A stretch of 64,000 nt of DNA, from contig CM072888.1 in the NCBI GenBank assembly GCA_037013685.1, forward strand, positions 12,319,034-12,383,033, in the 5' to 3' direction. Position 1 is the first letter of the stretch; every line of letters starts with the position of its first letter. Positions 13,901-25,031 of the stretch are shown piece after piece. The notes below the pieces were generated by a model that saw nothing but the letters and a program-made list of their open reading frames with translations, searched no databases and was not told the DNA's origin. The translations under genes were made by a program, and so were the position numbers. Origin of the DNA: Acridotheres tristis. Taxonomy: Eukaryota; Chordata; Aves; Passeriformes; Sturnidae.

Positions 13901-16635
13901 TATACCTAATCTGTTTTGTGTAGTTTGTTTTTAATTCTAGAAGAAAAAATAATCATGTCCTGTGTTGTCAGTGATTTCCTTTACCTCCCACTCAAAGTAT
14001 TTTTACCACTTTTGTTGGAAAAACGGAAAACCAAAAAAGCCCCAACCCAACAAAATAAAGCAAACAACAAGAAAGCCAAGTTACCCTAGACTGAGAGTAT
14101 GATGCTTTACTAGCCTCATGATGGCTATCATGCCCTCTCATTGTCCTTGCAGATGTTTCCCTTGATTTTATTTTTTTCCTAATTCTTCCTTTCAGTTATT
14201 TAGCTGATGGCCCAAATACTGCACAGAATTATTTTCATCGCGTTTAATTTAAAAACTCGTGCTGCTGTGCTTCTCTGTTCAGTCTTATTTTATCCTGACA
14301 AAGTGATCTCTGCTTAAATAGGGTAGGATTTTAGTTGTATGTACTATTGACTATATAACCATTCCCAGTGAGTAGTGGATTACTGGTGACAGATTTTAGA
14401 TGTGGTAAAAAGCATGTGAGCATTTCTGTATCAGGACATGCTGCTTCCACAACCTGTGTGTTGAGAGGACTTTGTGATTTTGGAGGCTTTGTGTGCCATT
14501 TCAGTTTGGTACTGTGTTGGACTACCCAGATTTCCCTTTATGGGCAGTGTGTGCCTGTAAATCCACTTCTGGACATGTGGACTTCAGAGTATTTTTAAGT
14601 TAGAGGGACTTGTTAAATCAGAGTAGGGGATGTTGGGCTTTAGGGATGAAACTGGGTATTCTACTCAAATTATTTAAAGGCAGCATTTCTCTTGACAAAT
14701 GACATAGTAGTTTTAAAGTCTTAATAAAAAAAAGGAAAGAAAATATTGTAGCTGTTAAATATCTGACAAACTACTGAATTATTTGGCTTTGTTGCCTTAT
14801 GTGAGGTTTGTTTTTCTGTGCAGGAGGTCGTGTTCTAATTTTCAGCACATCATTTGACAGCTTTTCTGTTGGGAATACCCAAAATACTTTTGGTGGTTTG
14901 ACCGTGGAAAACTAGCTGTTAAAAAAATGGAATTATATCTATGAAAATATTGAGAACATTTACAAAATTTTGCCATCACCATTGAAACTTTCAGAAGTAT
15001 ATATTTGATTAGTCTTTATTAGATTCATTATTCAGGATACAGTGCCTAGAAGATTCACATTTCACTTTGCTTTCAGCTAACACTTTGTTGATCACTTTGT
15101 TATCCTTCATTCTGTATGGCCCACTCACTTTACTTCTGATTCTATCATACCCATACAACAGTTAGCATAAGAGCTTCAGGTTGAATATATGAAAAGCACA
15201 AATGAATCACATTCACAAAGATATCTCCTATCTCTGAATAAAGAAAAAGAAATGAGAATGAAACTTTTCATGGTTATGATATTCTAGTTCATTTTAATAG
15301 TTTCTGTGCTGCCTTTGAAACGAGATTGGAGAAAACCACCTTCTCTGGATAGAAAAACAAAAAAGCCCTCACCCACCAGAAACCCTTGATATTTCTTGAA
15401 GGAAGCTCTATGTGCCAGTGTTTTGGAGCAGAAATTTGAAATTTGACAGGAGAAATAAATTTGCTATCTCAGGGATCTATCTTTGCCTTTTCTTTCCAAA
15501 TCTACTTCACTTCAGTCAAGTCGAAAATCTTTGAAAAGTTGCAGTTGACACATTTTGGTAGATAGTTTCAAGATCTCAGCAGCTGATTCCCAAACAGGTT
15601 GCATTTAAGTGAATTAACAAACTCCATGGTAGGTGAGACCATCAGGATTTTTTCTATAGTACAGTTCTAAGAAGGGTCACGTCTTTGCTAAGATAGATGT
15701 GAGAACTAAAATGATTAAACTCTCTTATTTCAGGCTTTTTTCCTTTTTTTTTCTCCTCCCCTCCTTTCCAGCAGCATAAAAATCTGAAACTGGCAAGGTG
15801 AGAGGAAAGAGAATAGGACAGGGTCTCGGGGTGGAAAGAGATAGGATTGCAGATGGACTAGGAGCAGTCATGCTCCTGGGAAATGCACAGAAACCTGTCT
15901 GCTAAGATTCATTCCTCTCTATAGCTTGGAATGCAGTGTAAGATTTGTGAGTCACCATTCCTATCCTGGCAGAAAATATCTGTGAAGTCTCTGGCTGTCT
16001 TGCTTGCCCCCTGTTCATCATTGCTAATACCAATCCTTACTGCAGTATGGGGAGGTTGTATTTCTCTTTATATACTGAACAGGACAATTTAATATTTACA
16101 GATTCCTCCTGTGCTGATGAGAGCCATGTAGTGTCAATTTGACATAACACAACTGCTTTTTTTCTGTAAGTGTAGGATACATAAATGACCCAGTCTTCCC
16201 TATCAACCTTTGAATAATTGATGTGGCAAAGTTAATAACTCATAAATGAGGTTATACCGCTGCCATCATGCTAATGACACCAGCAGTGAAATGGAAAATT
16301 TTATCATAGCTGCCTCTGTCAGAGTCTCGGTTTTGTAAAAATTTAAGCCTGGCTGTTGAAAATACCCACTCATTGTTTTCTGCATGATTTTGATCCAAAT
16401 ATGTGTTTTAATTTTAGGCAAAAATGTTAAGGGTTTTCTGTGCAAGTTACTTGAAATTAGGTGAACACTTCCACTAACCAAAAGACATGGCTTTTAAACA
16501 TTAATATATAATAATATACAGCCAAATGGTAATGTTATTAGATATATTTGCGTATTATATGCATATTAAAGGTGTAAGACATTGTTTGTATTCACTTCTA
16601 GAGTTGTGTTACTAATTTTGTTCAGAGAGGATCCT

Positions 16636-16760
16636 GGCATATAAGACCAGAAGGAATCAATGCAGCCTAGTCTGGCTTCCTTCACAAAACCAACTACAAT
16701 GCTTCCTTAAATTATTTTCTGTCTGTGCTAAAGGCCCATTTAAAGAACTTGCCATGGCAT
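16636..16760 (-). mobile_element. Old CR1 LINE fragment, antisense
   Basis: The sequence reads ATAAGACCAGAAGGAATCAA, then CTAGTCTGGCTTCCTTCACA, then CTTCCTTAAATTATTTTCTG. It follows the order of an ancient CR1 3' end as found in turtles and crocodilians (consensus recalled as AAGGCCAGAAGGGACCATT, CTAGTCTGACCTCC, CTTCACCAAATTAATTCCTG). Divergence looks high, so the insertion is probably old. The match is from memory and not from an alignment. It lies about 200 bases before the next exon. Confidence 0.6.
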
Positions 16761-16967
16761 ACCTGGCAAATATGAATGCAAGTAAATAGGACTCTTATGG
16801 AACAAAAATATTTGAGGTATGAAGAGGTGAAAGGGTTTCACCTAGTCCTTACACTTGAAAACTCTGATTTCTCAGAGCTCAAACTCAAGGCTTTAGTTTC
16901 TGGTCTGCTTTTCTAATCCCTGGAATGTTTTCTTATATAATTTGTTTATTATTACTTTCTCTTGTAG

Positions 16968-17046
16968 GAAGGGGATCATCTAATTCAAAATTGCCATCTG
17001 TTCCTGCAGTTTCTTCAGTGCCTGAGGATTCTGCCTCCAATATGAG
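16968..17046 (+). CDS. LRBA: LRBA internal exon (linker, continued)
   Basis: This 79-base exon lies between CTTGTAG and GTAACT. Joined to the previous exon, it completes Gly and reads RGSSNSKLPSVPAVSS, then VPEDSASNM, and ends with two bases of a Ser codon completed by the next exon. It continues the low-complexity Ser/Pro linker and leads into the folded conserved block. The donor AG|GTAACT is a weaker match to consensus than the others. The exon is followed by the only short intron in the window (262 bp). Its entry phase is 1 and exit phase 2, so skipping it alone would shift the frame, while skipping it with the following exon (213 bases together) would not. Confidence 0.92.
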
Positions 17047-17308
17047 GTAACTTCTCCAATTGATCTGAACAGCTGTGCTGTGGCTCATGTTATTGATATT
17101 ACAATTGATACTCTGATACCATATAACTTAAGAATGTCCTTTTGCTGATTTTCTATAACTAATGAAGGTTTGGGAAAATATTGTGTTGGATAATTAATTC
17201 CTTCTTATACATGTATATCACTTAAATATTGTCAAAATCTATATTCCTTTTTTCAAAATTTCATCAACTTCCTTCTTTAATTGCTAATCACATGTATCTC
17301 TCTACTAG
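17047..17308 (+). other. LRBA: LRBA intron, 262 bp, phase 2
   Basis: A short intron from GTAACT to CTACTAG with no repeat. An open frame beginning at 17229 runs through its 3' end into the next exon, but the ATG is intronic and the joined exon frame shows it is not a real start. Confidence 0.9.
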
Positions 17309-17442
17309 TATTACAGACAGGCTTGAGCATGCTTTGGAAAAAGCTGCCCCACTTCTGAGAGAGATTTTTGTGGATTTTGCTCCCTTTCTTTCTCGGACTC
17401 TTTTGGGCAGCCATGGGCAGGAGCTGCTGATAGAAGGTACAA
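17309..17442 (+). CDS. LRBA: LRBA internal exon (start of conserved DUF1088-type block)
   Basis: This 134-base exon lies between TCTACTAG and GTAAGT. It completes Ser and then reads [40 protein letters not shown] and IEGT, ending with the first base of a Ser codon. The stretch from [20 protein letters not shown] onward is nearly invariant between LRBA and NBEA and marks the entry to the DUF1088 region upstream of PH-BEACH. The preceding part, [20 protein letters not shown], is predicted helical and follows LRBA, not NBEA. The exon has the same length and phases (2 in, 1 out) as the exon at 8685-8818, although the encoded proteins are unrelated. Confidence 0.96.
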
Positions 17443-19651
17443 GTAAGTTTCCATTTTAAAAAGGGGGGTTTTGTGTTCTTTGTTTTACCTTGGAGACTGA
17501 AAATTTCTTTATTTAGAAGCTTTCTTCTTGCCTTCCCAAAGGCAGTGCTGTCCCCTGGATTTCACTGCCTCCTGTTCCTTCTGTCTTTAGTCCTCTGAGA
17601 TCATTGTCATTGCCTCCTCCTCTTTGCTGTCTTTGCTACCTCTTTGTGTCAATCTTCCTTTGTTTTCCAACTCACCTGGCCATTTGTCCCATAGAAGCTG
17701 GTGTACAAAATGTATTTTGTGAGCTTTGAGAGAAATTTTGATGTCAGGGTCAACACTTTGATACAAATTAGCGTAGAGAGTTGGGTGGAAAAACCTGAAA
17801 CTTTTACTGGGATGTTGTAACAGGATTCTTGGGAGCTATGTCAGTGGGGTGTGGTCTGGTCTATCACATACGAGTCTGCTTCTGGCTTTTTGGTTTCTAA
17901 TGGGAAGGAAGTCACACAGGTAAGAGGAATACATTGTCAGTATGGAGGAGAATGCTCTGGCACATCTGAGCAGATGGGGATGCCTGTGCACAGCAGTGAT
18001 CATGGCTCTTCCTGGTGGAAGATTGGCATGAGATGGTCGAGACGGAGATGATGAAGTTTTCTTTCTACTGATGGGTTTCTCTCTGCTTAAAAATGAGGCT
18101 CAGTTCTGCAATGCAGATATTCATGTCCTCAATTAAAAAACTTGTGCATATTGGAAGACTGAATTTTGCAGTGCAACACACATTTTTCAATTATCTCGAA
18201 ATTTGGCTGTGTCATATAAATTGCTTTGTCCACTCATTTTTAGAGTGAAATTTTAAGGTTTTGTCCTGAAAAGAGACAAGAAGATCTTGTTGCAGCTTCC
18301 AATAAGTGCACTCATGATGGAATCCCCTGGTTGCTTAACTTGAGCTGATCACTTGGACATGAGCTGTGTTTGCACTAACAGATCTAGTTTCTTGCTTGGG
18401 AATTCAAGTTCTTTTAAAAGCGTTTTTGAAACTATTGTTTCTTGGATTAGGACAGTCATCCTGTTTGTAGTGCTGAATATGAGCATTGTCAGAAACACAG
18501 AATATCCAACACTGTTAAGTGTTTCACTGAAGACTGCTGATATCAAAATTGAGACTTCATTAAACGTAATAAACTAAAGTTGTTTAGTTTAGGAGTTTAT
18601 CTTGCTTACCATTTGAGGTAAGAAGAAATAGAAGGAAGAAGTGTATGAATTGCTTTCTGTGAGACTCAAAAAGATGGGATTCTACTTTTGTTTATGCGTG
18701 TGAGCATCATTTTAGCTAATAAACATTTTAATGGAAGCTGCCTTGTGAACAAATTTATTTCGTTCATTTAATAAGAAAAAACAGAAAAGCAGTTTTTCTC
18801 AAAGCTTTATTTTCTCAGGAGTTAAATATCCCATTTTCGTTACATATTTTTTTTCTCTAAGATAAAAGAGAATCCAGTTCAAAGTATTTTGACTGTAGTA
18901 TAGTTATATACATGGTTAGATGAGTATTTAATAAATTGCATGAGCAAAAAAAAAAAAAAGAGGATAATCACTAGGAGTGTATGAACTATCTAGACAAAAA
19001 TAAACACGAGACCAGTTTTTGGTTCCAAGTCTCGGTTATAGACAAACCCAAACCAAAATGTGAGTACAAATAATAATACTCAAATTAGTTTGTAAACAAC
19101 TGAAAATATATAATAGTTACTGCTTGCACTTCTGCTTAGGTTTAGTGTGGGGTTAAGGGTCAAAGTACTAATAAGAGTGTTTGGGATGTCTGCTGCCATG
19201 AAACAAAATGGAAACTTGATTGATAGCTGGGGGCTGAAAGGAGAAGGCGCAATGGAGAAAGCAGAGGTCATAAAGCCATTTCCCTTCTCTGCATCTATAA
19301 TGACCCAATCCTTCGAGAAATAGCAAAATGTAGATACAGTGGATTAATATAACATATGTTAACCACACTTCTGATCATTTTGACATACAAACGTTTATGA
19401 AACTGAGTAATGGGGGTAAGAATTACTATTAGCTGCTTCTTTTAGATGGAAGGCATGGAATTTATGATTTCCCTCTCACATATGTACTTTTGTGCTGATG
19501 AAGTGCAAAATTGAACTGGAAGTGGAATAAAAATTTCGATTTTCTTTTGTTTGTCAAAACACTTCTAATCTATATCACTTTAAAATAGTTTGTGTTAATA
19601 ACTGGTGCCATACAAGGATGCATTTACGTATCATTTTTTTTCCTTTTGTAG
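17443..19651 (+). other. LRBA: LRBA intron, 2209 bp, phase 1
   Basis: The intron starts GTAAGT and ends CCTTTTGTAG after a T-rich tract. A 14-base A run lies at 18946-18959. I see no gene or mobile element in it. Confidence 0.88.
18946..18959. repeat. Poly-A run (14)
   Basis: Fourteen A follow AATAAATTGCATGAGC. The AATAAA-like sequence just before it could suggest a retrocopy tail, but no recognisable coding sequence lies upstream, so it is recorded only as a homopolymer. Confidence 0.85.
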
Positions 19652-19713
19652 GTCTTGTGTGCATGAAATCTAGCAGTTCAGTTGTGGAGCTGGTGATGCT
19701 CCTTTGCTCTCAG
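19652..19713 (+). CDS. LRBA: LRBA internal exon (conserved block)
   Basis: This 62-base exon lies between CTTTTGTAG and GTGAGA. The first two bases complete Ser, and the rest reads LVCMKSSSSVVELVMLLCSQ, ending on a codon boundary. This is an internal part of the conserved block shared by LRBA and NBEA; the run of four Ser matches LRBA as I recall it (NBEA has SSTS). It is too short and too long-intron-flanked to be found by open reading frame length, and is recognised by protein match and by the exact phase join on both sides. The following intron is the longest complete one in the window. Confidence 0.95.
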
Positions 19714-20328
19714 GTGAGATTTAAGTAACAATGTCTGATATTGATCTGTTTGAACACAATGGAAATTGCAGATAAAATTTTACGTTTAACTTAGGTTCAT
19801 GTGTAATAGGTAAAAAGATACTGTATAAAGCCTTTTGATAAAAAAAACATAGTAATTGTGCCTATTCAAGTGGATTTTTGTTACCTTGCTATTGAGCATT
19901 TATGTAACCTTGAAGATGTAGGTGTGCCTACATAATTCTATGCTGTCATTTTTGTAAGATGAGATAGGATCAATAAAATATTAAAGTTAAAGAAACAGAT
20001 TGATTCCTGCATCTTGACATGCTGAATCCTCTGGGATAAATAGAATTTTTCCTTTTGTGTAGAGGTTATGAAATGAGTGATAAATACTTTTGAAACCCTG
20101 TCATTCCTAATTGATTTGACAAGTACTAAGGATTTGAGAAAAATCTAAGAAAGCAACCCTGGTTGTCATCAGTTTGGAACATTCTACATTCCTAAAGGCA
20201 AAGTGATTTTAGATATGTAACAACTTGAGAACTGCCTGTTCCTGTGGTTCGAAAAGAGACAGAGCCTAAGGAACTTTTTAAAAATTATATATGCTGTATT
20301 AATTGGATTTCTGGGGGGGTTTCTTGCC

Positions 20329-20354
20329 TTTTTTTTTTTTTTTTTTTTTTTTTT
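20329..20354. repeat. Poly-T run (26)
   Basis: Twenty-six T, with a seven-G run (GGGGGGGT) about 10 bases upstream. It is the longest homopolymer in the window and likely to vary in length. Confidence 0.95.
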
Positions 20355-23300
20355 GGTAATTAAATAGAAGACTGTTTTTATTGAGCCTTTCTTTTGGTGC
20401 CTTTAAAATTATACCTTTCTGGTAGTAAATTCCCCTACTTAAAACTTTAAAATAGCCTTTTTTAATGGGAATGGTATTGGTCTAGAGGTCAAGGGTTCTG
20501 ACCCATTTCAAAACCTTTGACCTTCATTTACAACCCCTATGGTTTGCTTGCCTGACGAATAAGGATAATGCAAAATTAATGTTTCTTCACATCGATTTAT
20601 TCGTTTTAGTGCCTATATTGCCAAATTTATTTAGAGTGTGCTGATAGACATTTCATGAATACAAATGAAAGAATCATAGAAGGTGTGAAAAATCGATAGT
20701 CTGCATTGTCAATAAAGTGCAATAAGAACAATTACTTCTGGAGATTACACCTAATAGATTTTACAATGAACTAGTGAAGAGTAGTTATATTTTCCAGTGA
20801 GGTTATTATTAATGGATGTAACCAGAACTTTGCTCATCTAGTTTTCCATCTTCCTCAGGAAATACAGTATCATTTTACCCTGAAAGGAATTTAATATTCC
20901 TTATGGAACTTTTGGAATTTAGAGATTGTTGTTTTACATATGGCAATACTGGAAGTGAACATTTTTCACAACTTCTAGAATATGAACTTGCAGCTGATGT
21001 AAATTACAAAAGAATCTTTGCTACTGAGAAATCCATAGAACAAATTTTACTGTTCGTTCAGGAATATGTTAAAGTAAAAACTAATCCAAGTATTAAATGT
21101 GTGTCTGACAACTTGGTATTACCATTTAGAAAAATTAGTTTTTGGTATCCATGCTGCTTGTATCAATAATTAGTGCTTGACCTTTCCCTTTTTTGGGGGG
21201 TAAGGTAATCTAATCTTTCTTAAAATCGTGTTGTGCTCTGTACTGTACGTCACTTGTTTGGTTTTGGGAAGTGGAAAGGATAAGGAATAAATGACGTGCT
21301 CTAATGCATCTATTTGTCATATGTGTCACAATGCCACTTAATGCTAATCTAATCAAATTGAAGCTACCATGATTGCTTAGCAGTGCAAGTTGCACAGGCT
21401 GAGGTGGTTCTTTGTGGAGTAGTAGAAATAAACCAATAAAGTCACAAAGACCTCAAAGTCTTTTTAAAGTTACATAGCAGCTGTAATTTTTGGCAGAATA
21501 TGAAAAATGATGTGAGAAATGAATCTAAAATTAGCTCCAGATGTATACAGATTGTTCTGGGGTGATAATTACATTTTTCACTTTGAATTTTCCTAATTCA
21601 AAGAGGTCAGCATGGCAATCACAGAAGTGATTTATTTTGTTAAGAAGTGAACTGTCTTTTGCTACATGAAAGCTTGAGAGATATGAAATTGAATTTCAAG
21701 CCGACATTTTACAGATACTGGGAGGAGATGGGGTTGAGCTTGATTGATTTTTTTTCTTTTTTTTCCCCTTCTTTTTATTTTCTTTTTTTTCTTCGCAAGA
21801 TAGGGTGGGAAATGAAGTGATATCCTTTTGCTAAAATTTTAATTAATTTTTAAGAGGAGATGGAGAGGATGCAGTGCCAAAGATCAAAAGATCAGGTCAA
21901 AAAACAGTTTTTAATCACATAAATAATGTGGCATAGTTATGAAGTAAGTATCTGCAAATTTGATTTAAAACTTCAGAAATTTGTCAGCCATCGTTTTATG
22001 AAATTGAAAGATTGCTCTGATTAATCTTTGGTGTTTTTTTATGATAACCTCTTCTCAAAATTAATTTTAAACATTGAAGATATGATGTAAGTTCTTGGGT
22101 TGTTTTTCTGAAGCACCTGACATTTCTCTAATGTTCATTTAGAACTGTGGCTAAATTATATTTTTCCTCCTCAGAAGTGGAAAATGGATTAATAATATCC
22201 CACAATTTTTTTCATAAAATTGTGAAAATAAAGCTCCCTAATGGGTGAGGTAATTTTTAAAAAAATTCAAGAGGTACAATTCTCTGAAACTATTTGTGAC
22301 ACATGGTTAATTTATTTTCTCATTTAAAATTCATATATTTAGGCATATGGAAAAAGACCCTTATTTAATGTTTTTGTGTTTGCATGTTGATATATTGGTT
22401 TCTGTTTAACACAAGGTAAAAAGAGAAACAGGTGGTTTGAGACACAGACAAAAGGCTTTTTCCAAGACAAAAACAGTTGTGTTTTTTGATAGACGCGCTA
22501 CATTTTGAGACGTGTCTGTGTGTGTGTACTTACATTTCTATAAATCTATCAAAACATAAAGAATCCTTCATTTAATATTACTGCAAAGTGTTCCTGCTTA
22601 TTTGACATTAATATCATTTTTGAAGGAATCGACGTTGCATTCAAGGCCACTTTATAAAAGCGTTGTGTTGCTCATCCTAATTCAGTCTGACACACATTCC
22701 AATAACACTACCTCCCTTCTAGGGTTTAAAACTAAATTTATGGCTGAGCATTGTGAAGTGCATCATTTAAAAATGGTTTCAACCCAAAACATCTAATAAA
22801 TAAATAATGTGTATGGCTACTCAGTAGCAGACTTTCCAGACTAGAAATCATTCCATCGGATACTCAACAGTCCACTATCGGAGGGGGCTGTCAGATAAAT
22901 CTTATAGTAGCTGCATTCATGTCCTGTAAATCACATGTTATTGTCTGAGCCTTCTGCCAGGTCATCTATTCTTTTCCCATTTATCAGAAATGCATACAGT
23001 ACAGTGAACCTGGAAGCACCATCTCGTCTGGCCTGGCATCCTGTTGGGGTAATTAAACCAGCCAAAAGAGAGAAGTTCTCTTTCTGTTCTCCCGTCTAAA
23101 TGAGTGACATCAGCATGTTGGAGGTGCTCACATACAGTTGTGAGACAAGACTTCTGCAAGGGGAAACTGATGTCACCCCTGAATGAAGCATTTCCATCTA
23201 GAAGGGCTCTCTCTGTGCCTAAAATTCAAAGGGGCATGGATGAATTGAGTGCATAAATGCTACCACGCTTCCTTTAATTTGTCAGATATTTGCTTGAAAT

Positions 23301-25010
23301 ACATGACTGTATAGGAAAAACTGTGGTCTTCCCTCCTCTCTCAAGAAGGGACTAAAAATATTTCTTTCTTGCTCACGTGCATGAAGGATTTGTCTGATTA
23401 CTGTAGCTCCAAGGTCAAAAGGTAGGAAATAGGTGAGATAGATTCCATAAGTTTCCCTGATGCCTTTGGATTTACAAAATTTCTGGCACTTGAAAGATGC
23501 TGCTTTCTGTAGTCAGTCAACTGAATCATCAGTGGAGTTTGTGTTAGAGTGCTAATTAGGTGGCTCTTCTCAGATTCACCTTCTACTTAGGAGCATTTTT
23601 CTACTGAATCTAAATATTCGAGAGTACAAAGTAAACTTACGCCGATTCAAACACTGTTGTGCTCTTTCTAATATTGATGGAATGCCATCCAATCTATTTA
23701 AAAGGTTACAACTGGAAATTAATGAGTACTGCAATAACTAATATGACCCTTCCACCACCATTGCCCACACATTCACCCCATGTGCTTGTTCAAGGTATTC
23801 TTATTCCTGGTTCTGCCTTCCTCTATCCAGTATTTTTTTTCAAAATAACTAAAGGCACATTCTTGATAGCTGATGGTGTATGTAAAACCAAGACCAACGT
23901 TTCAATACATTTAATCACTAGATATTTTAGTTTCTGGAAATACTAATATGATATATTGCAATATAACTACATAACCATAACTACCATGTGTATAGTGGAC
24001 CTTGATAAAGTATTACTTTCATGCGGAGATGGAAGAGGGAAGCATAAACCCTAATATTCCAAGTACTTTTCATGTGCAGAGATAGCATCTCCTTATATTG
24101 CCCAATGAAATATAATCATGGTTGAACATGTCACGTGCAGCTCAGACAGTTTTTGTAGGTTTATATGTGCATTTAAAAAATACAGCAGAGGTTGATATGT
24201 AGTGTTAAGACAGAAAAAAATTACACTGTGAAAGTTGGTCTTACTGCCCTTATAGGCAAACTTTGAGGTCTTCAGCTTGCTTTCTTCTTTTTCTTTTTTT
24301 CTTGTCTAACTTAGTTGTCGCTGGTTAAGTGGCGAAGTTTTTGCCACAGCTATTTCTTTAGCAGGATATTTCATATTCGGCCAAATCCCTTTACTGGTGG
24401 ATTCTGGTGCTCATAAAGAAGTCAGTGTGCATCTCTTGCATGGGCAACATCTTGATTGTCACATCTCTTGCTTTCATAAGGAATCTAATTGAGCAATGCC
24501 AGCATGTTCTATGTACCCATACAAACCATATGATTCCATTATTTTCCCTAAGGAAGAGCAACAGGAGTTGGATTTTTTCAGCAGAATTTTTCCACACCCC
24601 CCCTTCTTCCACCCCATTGCTTAAGTGTTTGTGGAATGCAGTGGGATCTTCAGGCTTTTATGAGTTTCCTCTACTTATAAAAAAAGCTTTGCATCAATGA
24701 TCCACGTTCATTACCTCAGGAATGGATTTTTGCAGTGTGTTCTAAAATGTGGCGAGCCTTTGAATGGCTTGGAGATTTTAGATGATGTAGAAGATGGCAG
24801 GTTTTCAGTGTTGGTTGAGAGAGCACATTATGCTGATGCTCTGTGATCTGCACTGGTTCCTAATTTACTTTTAAGTGCAATTTGATATGATGGATAACTA
24901 TAGTGATTGCTATGAAGTTTTAATTGAATTGACTATAGGTTATCTAAAGACCAATGGTAGTGATACTGTGGCAGCCAAACTCAACAGATTCATCAAAACT
25001 CTTTAGCAAT

Positions 25011-25031
25011 ATCTACAGCAATGCTGTAGAT
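25011..25031. repeat. Perfect 21-bp palindrome
   Basis: ATCTACAGCA, one A, then TGCTGTAGAT: two 10-base arms, exactly complementary, with a single-base centre. The flanks do not extend the symmetry. It may be chance or a symmetrical protein-binding site; it is too short for a microRNA hairpin. Confidence 0.9.

Larger units (their letters stand above)
8819..16967 (+). other. LRBA: LRBA intron, 8149 bp, phase 1
   Basis: The intron starts GTAAGT and ends CTTGTAG. It is AT-rich, with an especially AT-rich block at 10860-10945 made of short TA runs. An old CR1 fragment lies near its 3' end at 16636-16760. A segment at about 11140-11700 is less AT-rich and open on both strands (for example 94 codons at 11328-11612 and 101 codons on the minus strand at 11381-11686), but I recognise no product; it could be an old unclassified repeat. 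No RNA gene was recognised. Confidence 0.85.

Noticed and set aside
18035..18075. C/D box snoRNA-like words (AGATGATGA followed by CTGATG)
   Set aside because: The spacing is far too short for a snoRNA and there is no terminal stem.
18700..18959. A processed pseudogene ending in the A run at 18946-18959
   Set aside because: No recognisable coding sequence or flanking direct repeats were seen upstream.
20903..21169. An 88-codon frame with an upstream TTCCTCAG that looks like an acceptor
   Set aside because: No donor in a suitable place or phase, and no recognisable protein.
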